Source of the DNA: Phocaeicola faecalis
GTDB taxonomy: Bacteria; Bacteroidota; Bacteroidia; Bacteroidales; Bacteroidaceae
Assembly (NCBI RefSeq): GCF_021730445.1
Contig: NZ_JADNRM010000004.1
Coordinates: forward strand, 49,521-113,520
Direction: 5' to 3'
DNA: 64,000 nucleotides
The position numbers and the translations under genes were made by a program. Of this stretch, positions 52,932 through 61,832 are shown piece after piece. The notes beneath the pieces are model-generated. The model worked only from the letters and a program-made list of their open reading frames with translations, ran no database searches and was not told the DNA's origin. The first letter of the stretch is position 1. Every line of letters starts with the position of its first letter.

Positions 52932-52973
52932 AAATCGCCCTCGCTACAACTACTGTGACGAGGGTGATTTTTA
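52932..52973 (+). terminator. Terminator of the cysteine-free thioredoxin gene
   Basis: AAATCGCCCTCG pairs with CGAGGGTGATTT (one wobble) over a 15-nt loop, followed by a short T run. Confidence 0.75.
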
Positions 52974-53043
52974 GTTTATGAGAGTTTCTACACGCCCTTT
53001 CTTTTAAAAAGAGTTAACCGGATAATATTTTCCATAAGAAACT

Positions 53044-53073
53044 TTTGTTTGTGAAAAATATCATGTATGTTTG
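53044..53073 (+). promoter_or_regulatory. Bacteroides promoter of the CoA-disulfide reductase fusion gene
   Basis: TTTG (53044-53047), 18 bp, TATGTTTG (53066-53073), 49 bp upstream of ATG 53123. Confidence 0.65.
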
Positions 53074-53122
53074 CATAAAGTTTCCAAGGGAAAATATTAA
53101 TTGAATTAAAATAGTTAAGCTT

Positions 53123-55576
53123 ATGAAGTATGTAATAGTAGGAGGCGTAGCAGGAGGTGCAACCGCTGCCGCACGTATCAGGAGAAATACAGAAGATGCC
53201 GAAATCATTCTGTTTGAAAAAGGAGAATATATCTCGTATGCCAATTGTGGTTTACCTTATTATATAGGTGGTGTGATTGCAGAGCGTGAGAAACTGTTTG
53301 TGCAGACTCCGCAGGCTTTCGGCAAGCGGTTCAACATCGACGTGCGTACACAGTCTGAAGTTGTGGCCGTTCATCCTACTAAAAAGACAGTGGATATTCG
53401 TACTTCAGACGGAAAAACTTATACGGAACATTATGACAAGTTATTGCTTTCTCCGGGTGCGTCACCTGTCCGTCCTCCCTTGCCGGGCATTGACAATGAA
53501 GGTATCTTTACACTTCGTAATGTAAATGATACTGATGCCATCAAAGGTTATCTGCAGCAGCATAAGGTAAAACGGGCAGTGATAATCGGTGCCGGATTTA
53601 TCGGACTGGAAATGGCGGAGAATTTGCAGGAAGCCGGTGCAGAAGTAGCGGTGGTCGAGATGGCAAATCAAGTCATGGCACCGATTGATTTCTCTATGGC
53701 ATCGTTGGTGCACGAGCATTTGTTGCAGAAAGGAGTGCGCCTTTATTTGGAAAAGGCGGTAGACGCTTTCGAGCGTACAGCCAATGGACTGGAGGTTATT
53801 TTTAAATCGGGCGAAAGACTGTCGGCGGATATGGTATTGTTGTCTATCGGTGTGCGTCCCAATACCTCATTGGCAACAGAGGCCGGACTAGAGATAGGGG
53901 AGATGCGTGGCATCAAGGTGAACGATTACTTGCAGACTTCCGATGAACATATTTATGCGGTGGGCGATGCTATTGAGTTCCGCCATCCGCTGACCGATAA
54001 ACCCTGGTTGAACTATCTGGCAGGGCCGGCCAACCGTCAGGCGCGCATTGTTGCAGATAACATGGTCTTTGGGAATGAAGTTACGTATGAAGGAGCCATT
54101 GGTACTTCTATAGCCAAAGTTTTTGATATGACTGTCGCTGCTTCAGGCCTTCCGGCCAAGCGGTTGAAGCAAGCGGGCATCGATTACCTGTCGGCAACCA
54201 TCCATTCAGGTTCACATGCCGGATATTATCCTGATGCTTTACAAATGTCCATCAAAATAACATTCTCTCCTACCGACGGCAAGCTGCTGGGAGCACAGAT
54301 TGTGGGCTATAACGGAGTGGATAAGCGCATAGATGAATTTTCGCAAGTGATTAAGCATAACGGGACTGTTTATGATTTGATGGCTTTGGAGCAGGCATAC
54401 GCTCCTCCTTTCTCTTCGGCCAAGGACCCTGTGGCAGTAGCCGGATATGTAGCCGGGAATATATTGAATGGAAAGATGCATCCTCTTTATTGGCGTGAGT
54501 TACAGGTTGCCGACTTGAGTAAGATTACATTGGTTGACGTTCGTACTCCTGATGAATTTGCGCTTGGCTCTTTGAAGGGAGCTGTCAATATTCCTTTGGA
54601 TGATATGCGTGAGCGGATGCAAGAGATTCCTCAGGATAAGCCGGTTTATTTGTATTGCGGAGTAGGTTTGAGAGGTTATCTGGCTTCCAATATATTGCTG
54701 ATGAACGGATATAAGGAAGTAAAGAATTTAATAGGTGGTCTGAAACTTTATAAAGCAGCAACAGCTCCTCTGCCGGAACCGAAGACTTTTACAGCAACTC
54801 TCTCGGATGGAGGGAAACAAGTTGTGCCATCCACCGTTATTCCTTCTATAAAAGCAATAAAAGTAGATGCTTGTGGCATATCTTGTCCCGGCCCTATCAT
54901 GAAGCTAAAGAAGAGTATGGAAGAACTGGCAGACGGGGAGCGTCTTGAGATTGTGGCGACGGATGCCGGCTTCCCTCGCGATGCTGAGGCATGGTGTCAG
55001 ACCACCGGCAATCGTTTTGTCTCTGTTCATTCAGGAGGAGGAAAATATCAGGTAATAGTGGAGAAGAATACTCCTCAAATGTGTACTACAGAGACTTGTA
55101 AAGCAGACAAAGGGAAAACTTTTATTCTGTTCAGTGATGATTTGGATAAAGTTTTGGCTACTTTTGTACTTGCAAACGGTGCGGTGGCAACAGGGGAGAA
55201 GGTGACTATCTTTTTCACATTCTGGGGACTGAATGCCATCAAAAAGATGAATAAACCTGCAGTGAAGAAAGATTTCTTTGGCAAAATGTTTGGTATGATG
55301 CTTCCTTCCAGTTCATTAAAACTGAAACTTTCAAAGATGAATATGGGTGGTATGGGTAGTAAAATGATGCGTTATATAATGAATAAGAAGAATATTGAGT
55401 CATTGGAATCGTTACGCGAACAGGCCATTCAAAATGGTGTTGAGTTCATAGCCTGTCAGATGTCGATGGATGTGATGGGCGTAAAGCGCGAGGAGTTGTT
55501 GGATAATGTGACCATTGGCGGTGTGGCTACTTATATGAATCGCGCAGAGCAGGCAAACGTGAATTTGTTTATTTAA
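53123..55576 (+). CDS. CoA-disulfide reductase / rhodanese / TusA / DsrE four-part fusion
   Basis: An 817-aa protein with: an FAD/NAD(P)H-dependent CoA-disulfide reductase (about 1-450; FAD loop GGVAGGATAAARI, single redox Cys42 in SYANCGLPYY, second nucleotide loop IGAGFIGLEMA); a rhodanese domain (about 460-550; VDVRTPDEF and catalytic Cys in LYCGVGLRG, near 511); a TusA-like sulfur carrier (about 575-650; ACGISCPGPIMKLKKSM); and a DsrE-like domain (about 660-817). All four handle low-molecular-weight thiols or bound sulfur, so the enzyme probably reduces per- or polysulfides and passes sulfur along internally. A MarR regulator gene follows after 6 bp. Confidence 0.93.
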   Translation: MKYVIVGGVAGGATAAARIRRNTEDAEIILFEKGEYISYANCGLPYYIGGVIAEREKLFVQTPQAFGKRFNIDVRTQSEVVAVHPTKKTVDIRTSDGKTYTEHYDKLLLSPGASPVRPPLPGIDNEGIFTLRNVNDTDAIKGYLQQHKVKRAVIIGAGFIGLEMAENLQEAGAEVAVVEMANQVMAPIDFSMASLVHEHLLQKGVRLYLEKAVDAFERTANGLEVIFKSGERLSADMVLLSIGVRPNTSLATEAGLEIGEMRGIKVNDYLQTSDEHIYAVGDAIEFRHPLTDKPWLNYLAGPANRQARIVADNMVFGNEVTYEGAIGTSIAKVFDMTVAASGLPAKRLKQAGIDYLSATIHSGSHAGYYPDALQMSIKITFSPTDGKLLGAQIVGYNGVDKRIDEFSQVIKHNGTVYDLMALEQAYAPPFSSAKDPVAVAGYVAGNILNGKMHPLYWRELQVADLSKITLVDVRTPDEFALGSLKGAVNIPLDDMRERMQEIPQDKPVYLYCGVGLRGYLASNILLMNGYKEVKNLIGGLKLYKAATAPLPEPKTFTATLSDGGKQVVPSTVIPSIKAIKVDACGISCPGPIMKLKKSMEELADGERLEIVATDAGFPRDAEAWCQTTGNRFVSVHSGGGKYQVIVEKNTPQMCTTETCKADKGKTFILFSDDLDKVLATFVLANGAVATGEKVTIFFTFWGLNAIKKMNKPAVKKDFFGKMFGMMLPSSSLKLKLSKMNMGGMGSKMMRYIMNKKNIESLESLREQAIQNGVEFIACQMSMDVMGVKREELLDNVTIGGVATYMNRAEQANVNLFI

Positions 55577-55582
55577 GAATGT

Positions 55583-55939
55583 ATGGAGAAAATAAAATCA
55601 ATATGTGTCATGAGAGAGCTTTTTAAAGCTCTCTCTGAATTGGAAACAAATTTGATAGAGCAACATGGGGTGTCATTGAATGAAGCAATGGCACTTTGCT
55701 GTATCGGTGGTGACAGATTGACGGCGAGTGCTATATCAGAGAATACGGGTTTATCGGCTTCCCATGCTTCGAAGGTGATTCGCTCGATAGAAGATAAAGA
55801 GTTGATAGTTCGCAGTTTGGGCGATAAAGACAAGCGGCAGATGTATTTTACTTTATCGGATAAGGGAAAGATTTGTCTGAATCAGTTGAAGGAGAACGAA
55901 ATAGAAGTTCCCAAGATGTTGAAACCGTTATTTAAATAG
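55583..55939 (+). CDS. MarR-family transcriptional regulator
   Basis: A 118-aa winged-helix protein with LTASAISENTGLSASHASKVIRSIEDKELIVRS as HTH and wing, and Cys residues (ICVM, LCCIGG) in the N-terminal half that could sense thiol-reactive signals. Gap of 6 bp to the sulfur fusion gene, so they are probably one transcript and the regulator likely controls it. Short for the family but complete. Confidence 0.87.
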   Translation: MEKIKSICVMRELFKALSELETNLIEQHGVSLNEAMALCCIGGDRLTASAISENTGLSASHASKVIRSIEDKELIVRSLGDKDKRQMYFTLSDKGKICLNQLKENEIEVPKMLKPLFK

Positions 55940-55942
55940 AGT

Positions 55943-55950
55943 TATATTTG
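55943..55950 (+). promoter_or_regulatory. -7 element TATATTTG directly before the LytTR regulator
   Basis: TATATTTG fits TAnnTTTG and ends only 3 bp before ATG 55954, so its transcript would be leaderless. The gene may also be read from the upstream MarR transcript. Confidence 0.5.
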
Positions 55951-55953
55951 GTG

Positions 55954-56724
55954 ATGAAGAGTATATCTGCTTATTCTGCAATATTGGTAGATGATGAACA
56001 AGCTGCCCATTATGCCATTCAAGTTTTACTAAAGGAGTATGACAACATAAGTCTTGTCGGACAGGCTTATAATGGCAAACAAGCTATTGAAATGATAAAC
56101 AGGTTGCGTCCTGATTTATTGTTTTTGGATATTCAAATGCCTGATATGAATGGTTTTGATGTATTGCATCATTTAGATTATCAGCCTTACATTGTTTTTT
56201 GTACGGCATACGAACAATATGCAATAGATGCTTTTAATCAAAACTCTATTGACTATTTACTTAAACCGGTTGATGAAAAACGTTTTGCCCAATGTATGGC
56301 GAAAATAGAAAGGTTATTTCCCAAAGAGCGGAAAATGGATATTTGTCAACTGCAAGAACTCGGTAAACTTCTTAATCCCCCTAAAAAAGCATTTGCAATA
56401 CCTGTGAATATCGGTTCAAAAATAGTATTTGTTCAGTGCAGCATAATTACTTATTGCGTGGCAAAAGATGGATATGTTTCTTTAATCACCGATGAAGGAA
56501 AAGAGTATGTTTGTAATCTTACTTTGAAGCAATTAGAAGAACGGTTATCTGACGACTTTATTCGTGTACAAAAGTCTTATATAGTCCACAAAGAAAAAAT
56601 AGAAGAGATACAGAAATACTTTAATAATCGGCTTATACTAAAAATGAGGGATTATAATCATACGAAAATAACGTCTGGTACAAGTTATATTGATAAGATT
56701 AGAGAGGAACTTATGCTGGGATAA
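55954..56724 (+). CDS. LytTR-family response regulator
   Basis: A 256-aa regulator with a receiver domain (about 6-122; LVDDEQAAH, phospho-acceptor Asp in LLFLDIQMPDMNGFDVL, Lys in YLLKPVDEKRF) and a LytTR DNA-binding domain (about 150-250; DGYVSLITDEGKEYVCNLTLKQLEERL and FIRVQKSYIVHKEKI). Start is ATG 55954; TTG and GTG codons just before it lie in the -7 element. Its partner kinase is the LytS-like gene at 58267, with an exported thioredoxin gene between. Confidence 0.94.
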   Translation: MKSISAYSAILVDDEQAAHYAIQVLLKEYDNISLVGQAYNGKQAIEMINRLRPDLLFLDIQMPDMNGFDVLHHLDYQPYIVFCTAYEQYAIDAFNQNSIDYLLKPVDEKRFAQCMAKIERLFPKERKMDICQLQELGKLLNPPKKAFAIPVNIGSKIVFVQCSIITYCVAKDGYVSLITDEGKEYVCNLTLKQLEERLSDDFIRVQKSYIVHKEKIEEIQKYFNNRLILKMRDYNHTKITSGTSYIDKIREELMLG

Positions 56725-56799
56725 TCTTTCTTTTTTCAGGTTTATTGTAGTATTGTTCAGGTACAAGGAAAATAGCTTCTCATGGCGGTTGCCGAAGCA

Positions 56800-56807
56800 T
56801 ATCTTTG
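56800..56807 (+). promoter_or_regulatory. -7 element TATCTTTG of the exported thioredoxin gene
   Basis: TATCTTTG, about 28 bp upstream of ATG 56836. Confidence 0.6.
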
Positions 56808-56835
56808 TATCTGAAATAATTAAAACAAAATAATC

Positions 56836-58260
56836 ATGAAAAAGTACTTTGCATTCTTTTTATTGTTATCAGTAACCGCACTTGTCTACGGTCGGTCACA
56901 AAAACTTGTTATTAAAACAGACAAGGAATCTGCCGAATTGCGTTATTGGCCTTTGGACGGAAAACAACTACCTTTTTATAGTTTATATTCATCTGTTACT
57001 GCTGTTTGCGGACAGATGACAGAGATTGAGCTCCCATGTAGTGACACTATATATAAACTCTCATTAGGGAAGGGTAAGACAGCATTGGTTTACGCAACTG
57101 CCGGCTCTGTAGATACAGTTTTCTTCTATCGGGATAGTATCTGTTTTAGTGGTCATAACCAGGCCTGTAATTTATATCTGAAAGAGGCAGAAAGAGCAGA
57201 TGAGTATTGCCGTAGTTATTCCTATACCCGTAACCACCCTCTTGCAAAGGTACAATCATTGGCAATGTTTAAAAAAAATATAGCCGACCGAAAGGCCAAA
57301 GAGGAAGCCCTGCTTAAAAAAGCAATACCGGCTGGAAGATTTATGTTGCAACAACAGCATTTTATTGATTTAAGATATAAGGCATTGTTTCTGAAAAAAG
57401 CCATTTCTTTGTATGCGTCTTCTAGTTTTTCGGATGATTGGATGAATGAATTCAAAGCTATGGATTTTTGTTTTTCAGATTCTATATCTAGACAATCAGG
57501 ATTCTTTCCTAAAATATTGAAGGATTATGTTTTTATTAAGAGTTTTGTATTGGATGGAATAGATCCGAAAACAGTAGACGAAGAATCTGTGAATACCTTT
57601 TTGTTTGAAAATTATTGCCATCTGCTTTCAGATAAGAATCTGGAGTATGTAGCCGCCCATTTATTGTACGATGATATTTTTCAAAAAAGATACAGTAAGG
57701 ATATTCCTTTGTTATACGATAAATATATTGCTTTATTTCCCGATAATCCCTATATCGAAATATTGCTTCCTGGAGTGACTAAGATTTCGGCTCTTTATCA
57801 TCAGAAAACCGGTAATGATAAAATACAGATAGTTTGTTATGAAACAGAACCCGAAGATTTTACTGATATGATGCGTCCGTTTGCCGGAAAGATAGTTTAT
57901 ATAGATATATGGGCAACCACCTGTTCTCCTTGCATCCAGTCATTTTCTAATGTAGCAGCTATGAAACAACATTTTCCTGATTCAAAAGATATTGTACTTT
58001 TGTATCTATCTATAGATAGAGATGAAAGGCACGAGAAGTGGAACCGGATGATAAATTATTATAATTTAGAAGGATATCATTATCGGGTGAATAAGAATAC
58101 CTCCCAAATCATATATTCTGCTTTTAAGGATTCTAAAGGGATATTGACTATTCCACGTTATGTTATCGTTGACAAGAATGGAAAAATTGCATTTATGAAT
58201 GCAGCTTCGCCTTCAAATCCTATTGAAGTAAGAAAACAATTACAAACGCTCTTAAAATAA
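56836..58260 (+). CDS. Exported TlpA-like thioredoxin-domain protein
   Basis: A 474-aa protein with signal peptide (MKKYFAFFLLLSVTALVYG), a long N-terminal region of unknown fold (about 25-340, helical) and a C-terminal TlpA/ResA-type thioredoxin domain with CSPC active site (IDIWATTCSPCIQSF, Cys near 362/365) and cis-proline LTIPRY. Periplasmic members reduce disulfides, for example in cytochrome maturation or protein repair. It lies between the LytTR regulator and the LytS-type kinase; the kinase gene starts 6 bp after its stop, so they share a transcript. Confidence 0.91.
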   Translation: MKKYFAFFLLLSVTALVYGRSQKLVIKTDKESAELRYWPLDGKQLPFYSLYSSVTAVCGQMTEIELPCSDTIYKLSLGKGKTALVYATAGSVDTVFFYRDSICFSGHNQACNLYLKEAERADEYCRSYSYTRNHPLAKVQSLAMFKKNIADRKAKEEALLKKAIPAGRFMLQQQHFIDLRYKALFLKKAISLYASSSFSDDWMNEFKAMDFCFSDSISRQSGFFPKILKDYVFIKSFVLDGIDPKTVDEESVNTFLFENYCHLLSDKNLEYVAAHLLYDDIFQKRYSKDIPLLYDKYIALFPDNPYIEILLPGVTKISALYHQKTGNDKIQIVCYETEPEDFTDMMRPFAGKIVYIDIWATTCSPCIQSFSNVAAMKQHFPDSKDIVLLYLSIDRDERHEKWNRMINYYNLEGYHYRVNKNTSQIIYSAFKDSKGILTIPRYVIVDKNGKIAFMNAASPSNPIEVRKQLQTLLK

Positions 58261-58266
58261 TTCTTT

Positions 58267-59385
58267 ATGAATCTGTATACTGAATTCTTGGTCGCATTCA
58301 TGCTTGTTTTTGCTGTGGGGTATACCTTGGTTTATTTGCCGGGAATGTTAAAGGTGAAAGCCATTTATAAAAGAAATCTATTATTTTTAGTTTCTGTTGG
58401 TTTGGTCCTACAGTTTGTCAACAGACTTATGCTTTCTTATTTGTGGGCAGTCAGCTTCATTTTTTTGATTTTCAATCTTTATTTGTTTTACACGGATAAA
58501 AGAGGAAATCATTTGAAAGTATATTATGCTGTCATCGATTTTATAGTGTGTTCGCTTACATTGTTCTTATCTGCTTGTATTGTGGCAGAACTGGATGATA
58601 TTCCCATTAAACAAATTGTTCATCAGCGATTTCCGGACGGTAGTTATACTTTCTCTCCGGGATACTTGGATGAGATGATTGTATTAAGTATAATCTTATC
58701 ACTGCTTATAGTGAATTACAAGTATCTGTATATTTATCTTTTAAGTAAATGGGAAGAACGGCAAAATCGTAAATATAAGGATCTTCAATATCAGAAGCAG
58801 AATATTAAAACACAGTTTGAAGCATTGCAAGCCAAAGTTAATCCTCACTTTTTATATAATTCTCTCAATTCTATTGCCGGATTAGCTACGGTCGATGGTG
58901 AAAAGACCAGGCAAATGGCATTGGCACTCTCGTGTTTTTTTCGGTATAGTATGAATCGTGAGCAACAAGTTATGGTTTCTTTGAAAGAGGAAGTGGAAAT
59001 GATGAAAACATATTTGGAAATTGAAAAGATTCGTTTTGGTGAACTTTTGAATTATACGATTGTGCTTCCGGTTGAAACAGAGCATTATAAGATACCTAGA
59101 ATGTTGCTTCAACCCATAGTGGAGAATTGTGTGAAGCATGGCATGAAACCTGATATGACAACTTTAACAATAAACGTATCTTGTTCTATATTTAATGAAA
59201 CACTTCTTTTGTCTGTAGAGGATGATGGAAAGCCTTTCCCGGAAAATTTTATTCCAGGATATGGAATACAGAGCGTATATGAAAAACTGGAATTATTATA
59301 TCCACAACGTTATAAGGTAGAACTGGATACGGATGCAGGAAAAGATTTCAGGATTTATCTCTATTTTTCCTCTCCGGTAGACTAA
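58267..59385 (+). CDS. LytS-type membrane sensor histidine kinase
   Basis: A 372-aa kinase with five or six N-terminal membrane helices (to about 165), a short coiled linker and a His_kinase/HATPase module with the H-box KVNPHFLYNSLNSIAG and the N-box LLQPIVENCVKHGM; G-box PGYGIQSVYEKL. No periplasmic sensor domain, so it senses through its membrane part or a partner. Likely pairs with the LytTR regulator at 55954 and possibly with the co-transcribed thioredoxin protein. Confidence 0.93.
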   Translation: MNLYTEFLVAFMLVFAVGYTLVYLPGMLKVKAIYKRNLLFLVSVGLVLQFVNRLMLSYLWAVSFIFLIFNLYLFYTDKRGNHLKVYYAVIDFIVCSLTLFLSACIVAELDDIPIKQIVHQRFPDGSYTFSPGYLDEMIVLSIILSLLIVNYKYLYIYLLSKWEERQNRKYKDLQYQKQNIKTQFEALQAKVNPHFLYNSLNSIAGLATVDGEKTRQMALALSCFFRYSMNREQQVMVSLKEEVEMMKTYLEIEKIRFGELLNYTIVLPVETEHYKIPRMLLQPIVENCVKHGMKPDMTTLTINVSCSIFNETLLLSVEDDGKPFPENFIPGYGIQSVYEKLELLYPQRYKVELDTDAGKDFRIYLYFSSPVD

Positions 59386-59436
59386 GGTTATCAATAGTTT
59401 CAAACCTTCTTCTTTTTCATTTGTTTATTCCTCGCA

Positions 59437-61035
59437 ATGGAACTGGACAAGTGGAAACAGAAATGGAAGCAGTTGAGCAATCTGCGGAAATGGCGTGTCT
59501 GGAGGTTGAAGCTGATTGATGCCCGCCTTTACTTCGTAAGTATATTTGTAGGTTTGCTTACGGGACTGATTGCTGTGCCCTATCATTATTTGTTATGGGA
59601 ATTCTTTGATATCCGAAAAGCATTCTTCACAGCCCATTATCCGTGGTACTGTCATGTTGTCTTATTCTTTTTCCTGTGGGGCATTCTTGTCGGAGTTGCC
59701 CTGATGGTAAAGAAGATGCCTTTAATAGCCGGAGGCGGTATTCCTCAAACGAGGGCTGTCATTAACGGACGTATTCATTATGACCATCCTTTCAAGGAAT
59801 TGATTGCAAAGTTTTTTGGGGGAATATTAGCTTTGAGTGCAGGGTTGTCGTTGGGACGTGAAGGGCCTTCCGTCCAGATTGGTTCATATATCGGCACGTT
59901 GGTATCTCGCTGGGGACATATTCTGCGGGGTGAAAGAAAGCAGTTGCTGGCTGCCGGAGCCGGTGCCGGACTTTCTGCAGCTTTTGCCGCTCCCTTGTCT
60001 TCCTCTTTGTTGGTCATTGAATCCATTGAACGGTTTGATGCTCCCAAAACCGCCATTACCACTTTATTGGCAGGCGTGGTGGCGGGCGGTGTGGCGAGTT
60101 GGATGTTTCCCACTACGCCTTATCATCTGATAAATGCCGTGTCTCCCGCTTTGTCCTTTCAGCAACAGGCAGAACTTTATATTCTTTTTGCTGCCGTGGT
60201 TGCCGCCATAGCAAAGTTCTATTCGCTTATTGTTCCCTTTTTTCAGCGGTGGTTGCCGGCGTTGAAACTCTCTGTTTACACTAAAATGTTGTACTTGCTG
60301 ATTGTGGCATACGCTATTTCTCTGACCGAGACAAACTTGACGGGAGGTGGAGAACAGTTTTTGATGATGCAGGGAATGGATGGGACGCATGACATCCAGT
60401 GGCTTGGCCTCATGATATTGATTCATTTTGTATTCACTTTGCTTTCATTGTCTTCAGGCTTACCGGGAGGAAGTTTTATTCCGACCCTGGTGACAGGAGG
60501 TTTGTTGGGACAATTATTCGGACTCATATTGGTACAGCACGGAGTGATAGGATATGAAAATGTCAGTTATATGATGCTTGTCGGGATGGTGGCTTTTTTA
60601 GTAGCAGTGGTGCGTACTCCGTTGACCGCCATTGTGCTGATAACAGAAATAACAGGTCATTTTGAGGTGTTTTATCCTTCTATCGTAGTGGGTGGACTAA
60701 CTTATTATTTTACGGAACTTCTTCAGATTAAGCCTTACAATGTATTGCTTTATGACAGGATGTTTCGCAGCCACAATCCGGAGTTCCCCGAAGTCGAGGG
60801 GGCACGTTATCAACTGTACGTAGAAATAATGGATGGCTCTTATTTTGATGGAAAAGAAGTGGATAAACTGACTTTGCCCAACAACTGTGTTATTCTTAGC
60901 ATCCACCGTGATCGCAAAACTCTGCCTGCTGCAGGTGAGACACTTGTTCCCGGCGACCAAGTGGAGATAGAAATAGATGCCAGGGATATTGAAAAATTGT
61001 ACGAGCCGCTGGTCAGTATGGCAAATATCTATTAA
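59437..61035 (+). CDS. ClC-type chloride channel/transporter with RCK-C domain
   Basis: A 532-aa protein with ClC selectivity-filter motifs GGGIPQTRA, LGREGPSVQIG (gating glutamate present) and LPGGSFIPTL, plus a C-terminal RCK-C-like domain (about 460-525, DGSYFDGKEVDKL). The family exchanges Cl- with H+ or conducts Cl-; the intact gating glutamate is compatible with exchange. Starts 51 bp after the kinase gene, perhaps co-transcribed. Note that RCK-C domains also occur in the SLC13 permease here. Confidence 0.94.
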   Translation: MELDKWKQKWKQLSNLRKWRVWRLKLIDARLYFVSIFVGLLTGLIAVPYHYLLWEFFDIRKAFFTAHYPWYCHVVLFFFLWGILVGVALMVKKMPLIAGGGIPQTRAVINGRIHYDHPFKELIAKFFGGILALSAGLSLGREGPSVQIGSYIGTLVSRWGHILRGERKQLLAAGAGAGLSAAFAAPLSSSLLVIESIERFDAPKTAITTLLAGVVAGGVASWMFPTTPYHLINAVSPALSFQQQAELYILFAAVVAAIAKFYSLIVPFFQRWLPALKLSVYTKMLYLLIVAYAISLTETNLTGGGEQFLMMQGMDGTHDIQWLGLMILIHFVFTLLSLSSGLPGGSFIPTLVTGGLLGQLFGLILVQHGVIGYENVSYMMLVGMVAFLVAVVRTPLTAIVLITEITGHFEVFYPSIVVGGLTYYFTELLQIKPYNVLLYDRMFRSHNPEFPEVEGARYQLYVEIMDGSYFDGKEVDKLTLPNNCVILSIHRDRKTLPAAGETLVPGDQVEIEIDARDIEKLYEPLVSMANIY

Positions 61036-61044
61036 ATTTGCCGT

Positions 61045-61653
61045 ATGAAAAAGAAATTCCAACTTCAAGTTCCGGGAGGAGCCGACAAAGTGTTGCTCCA
61101 TACTTGCTGTGCCCCCTGTTCGTCAGCCATCATTGAGTGTTTGATGCAACACAGCATTACTCCTGTCATCTATTATTGTAATCCGAATATCTATCCGCTT
61201 GAAGAGTATAACATAAGGAAAGATGAATGTACCCGTTATGCCCGCTCTTTGGGATTGGAGATTATAGATGCCGATTATGACCATGACGCTTGGCGCTGTC
61301 AAATGTCGGGAATGGAGCAGGAACCTGAGCGTGGAGGGCGTTGTCTCCGTTGTTTTAAGATGCGTTTGTTGGATACGGCGCGTTATGCTCACGAGCATGG
61401 TCTCTCGGTGATAACCACCACACTGGCATCCAGCCGATGGAAAAGCCTGGAACAGATAGAAGAGGCGGGACGCTATGCTACTGCCTGTTATCCCGACGTT
61501 ACTTATTGGGAGCAGAACTGGCGTAAAGGCGGTTTAAGTGAGCGTCGCATTGCCATTATTAAGGAATATGATTTTTACAACCAAAAATATTGCGGTTGCG
61601 AGTTTAGTATGCGAAAAGAAGAGACTGCTCCTGTTGTGGATAGAGATAAATGA
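61045..61653 (+). CDS. queH: Epoxyqueuosine reductase QueH
   Basis: A 202-aa protein of the QueH (former DUF208) family, reducing epoxyqueuosine to queuosine in tRNA. The iron-sulfur and iron ligand cysteines are visible: LLHTCCAPCSSA at 17-28, RCLRCFKMR near 95-105, and the C-terminal YCGCEF. Other signatures are YYCNPNIYPLEEYNIR and TTTLASSRWKSLEQI. 9 bp after the ClC gene. Confidence 0.95.
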   Translation: MKKKFQLQVPGGADKVLLHTCCAPCSSAIIECLMQHSITPVIYYCNPNIYPLEEYNIRKDECTRYARSLGLEIIDADYDHDAWRCQMSGMEQEPERGGRCLRCFKMRLLDTARYAHEHGLSVITTTLASSRWKSLEQIEEAGRYATACYPDVTYWEQNWRKGGLSERRIAIIKEYDFYNQKYCGCEFSMRKEETAPVVDRDK

Positions 61654-61702
61654 GGCATTGGCTATAAAAATGGTAAAATCCCCATATTAAAGTGTTGACT
61701 CG

Positions 61703-61733
61703 TTTGTTTTATTGATTTAAAAAGATAACTTTG
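61703..61733 (+). promoter_or_regulatory. Full Bacteroides promoter of the S41 peptidase gene
   Basis: TTTG (61703-61706), 19 bp, TAACTTTG (61726-61733): exact consensus spacing. Confidence 0.75.
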
Positions 61734-61832
61734 GAACTGAATATATTCACAGACTAAGTATGGAATGGACTGCAGACGTTTTTGCCATCTGTGAATGTAG
61801 AGAGATTGATGTATAAAATAATAAGAAACAAC

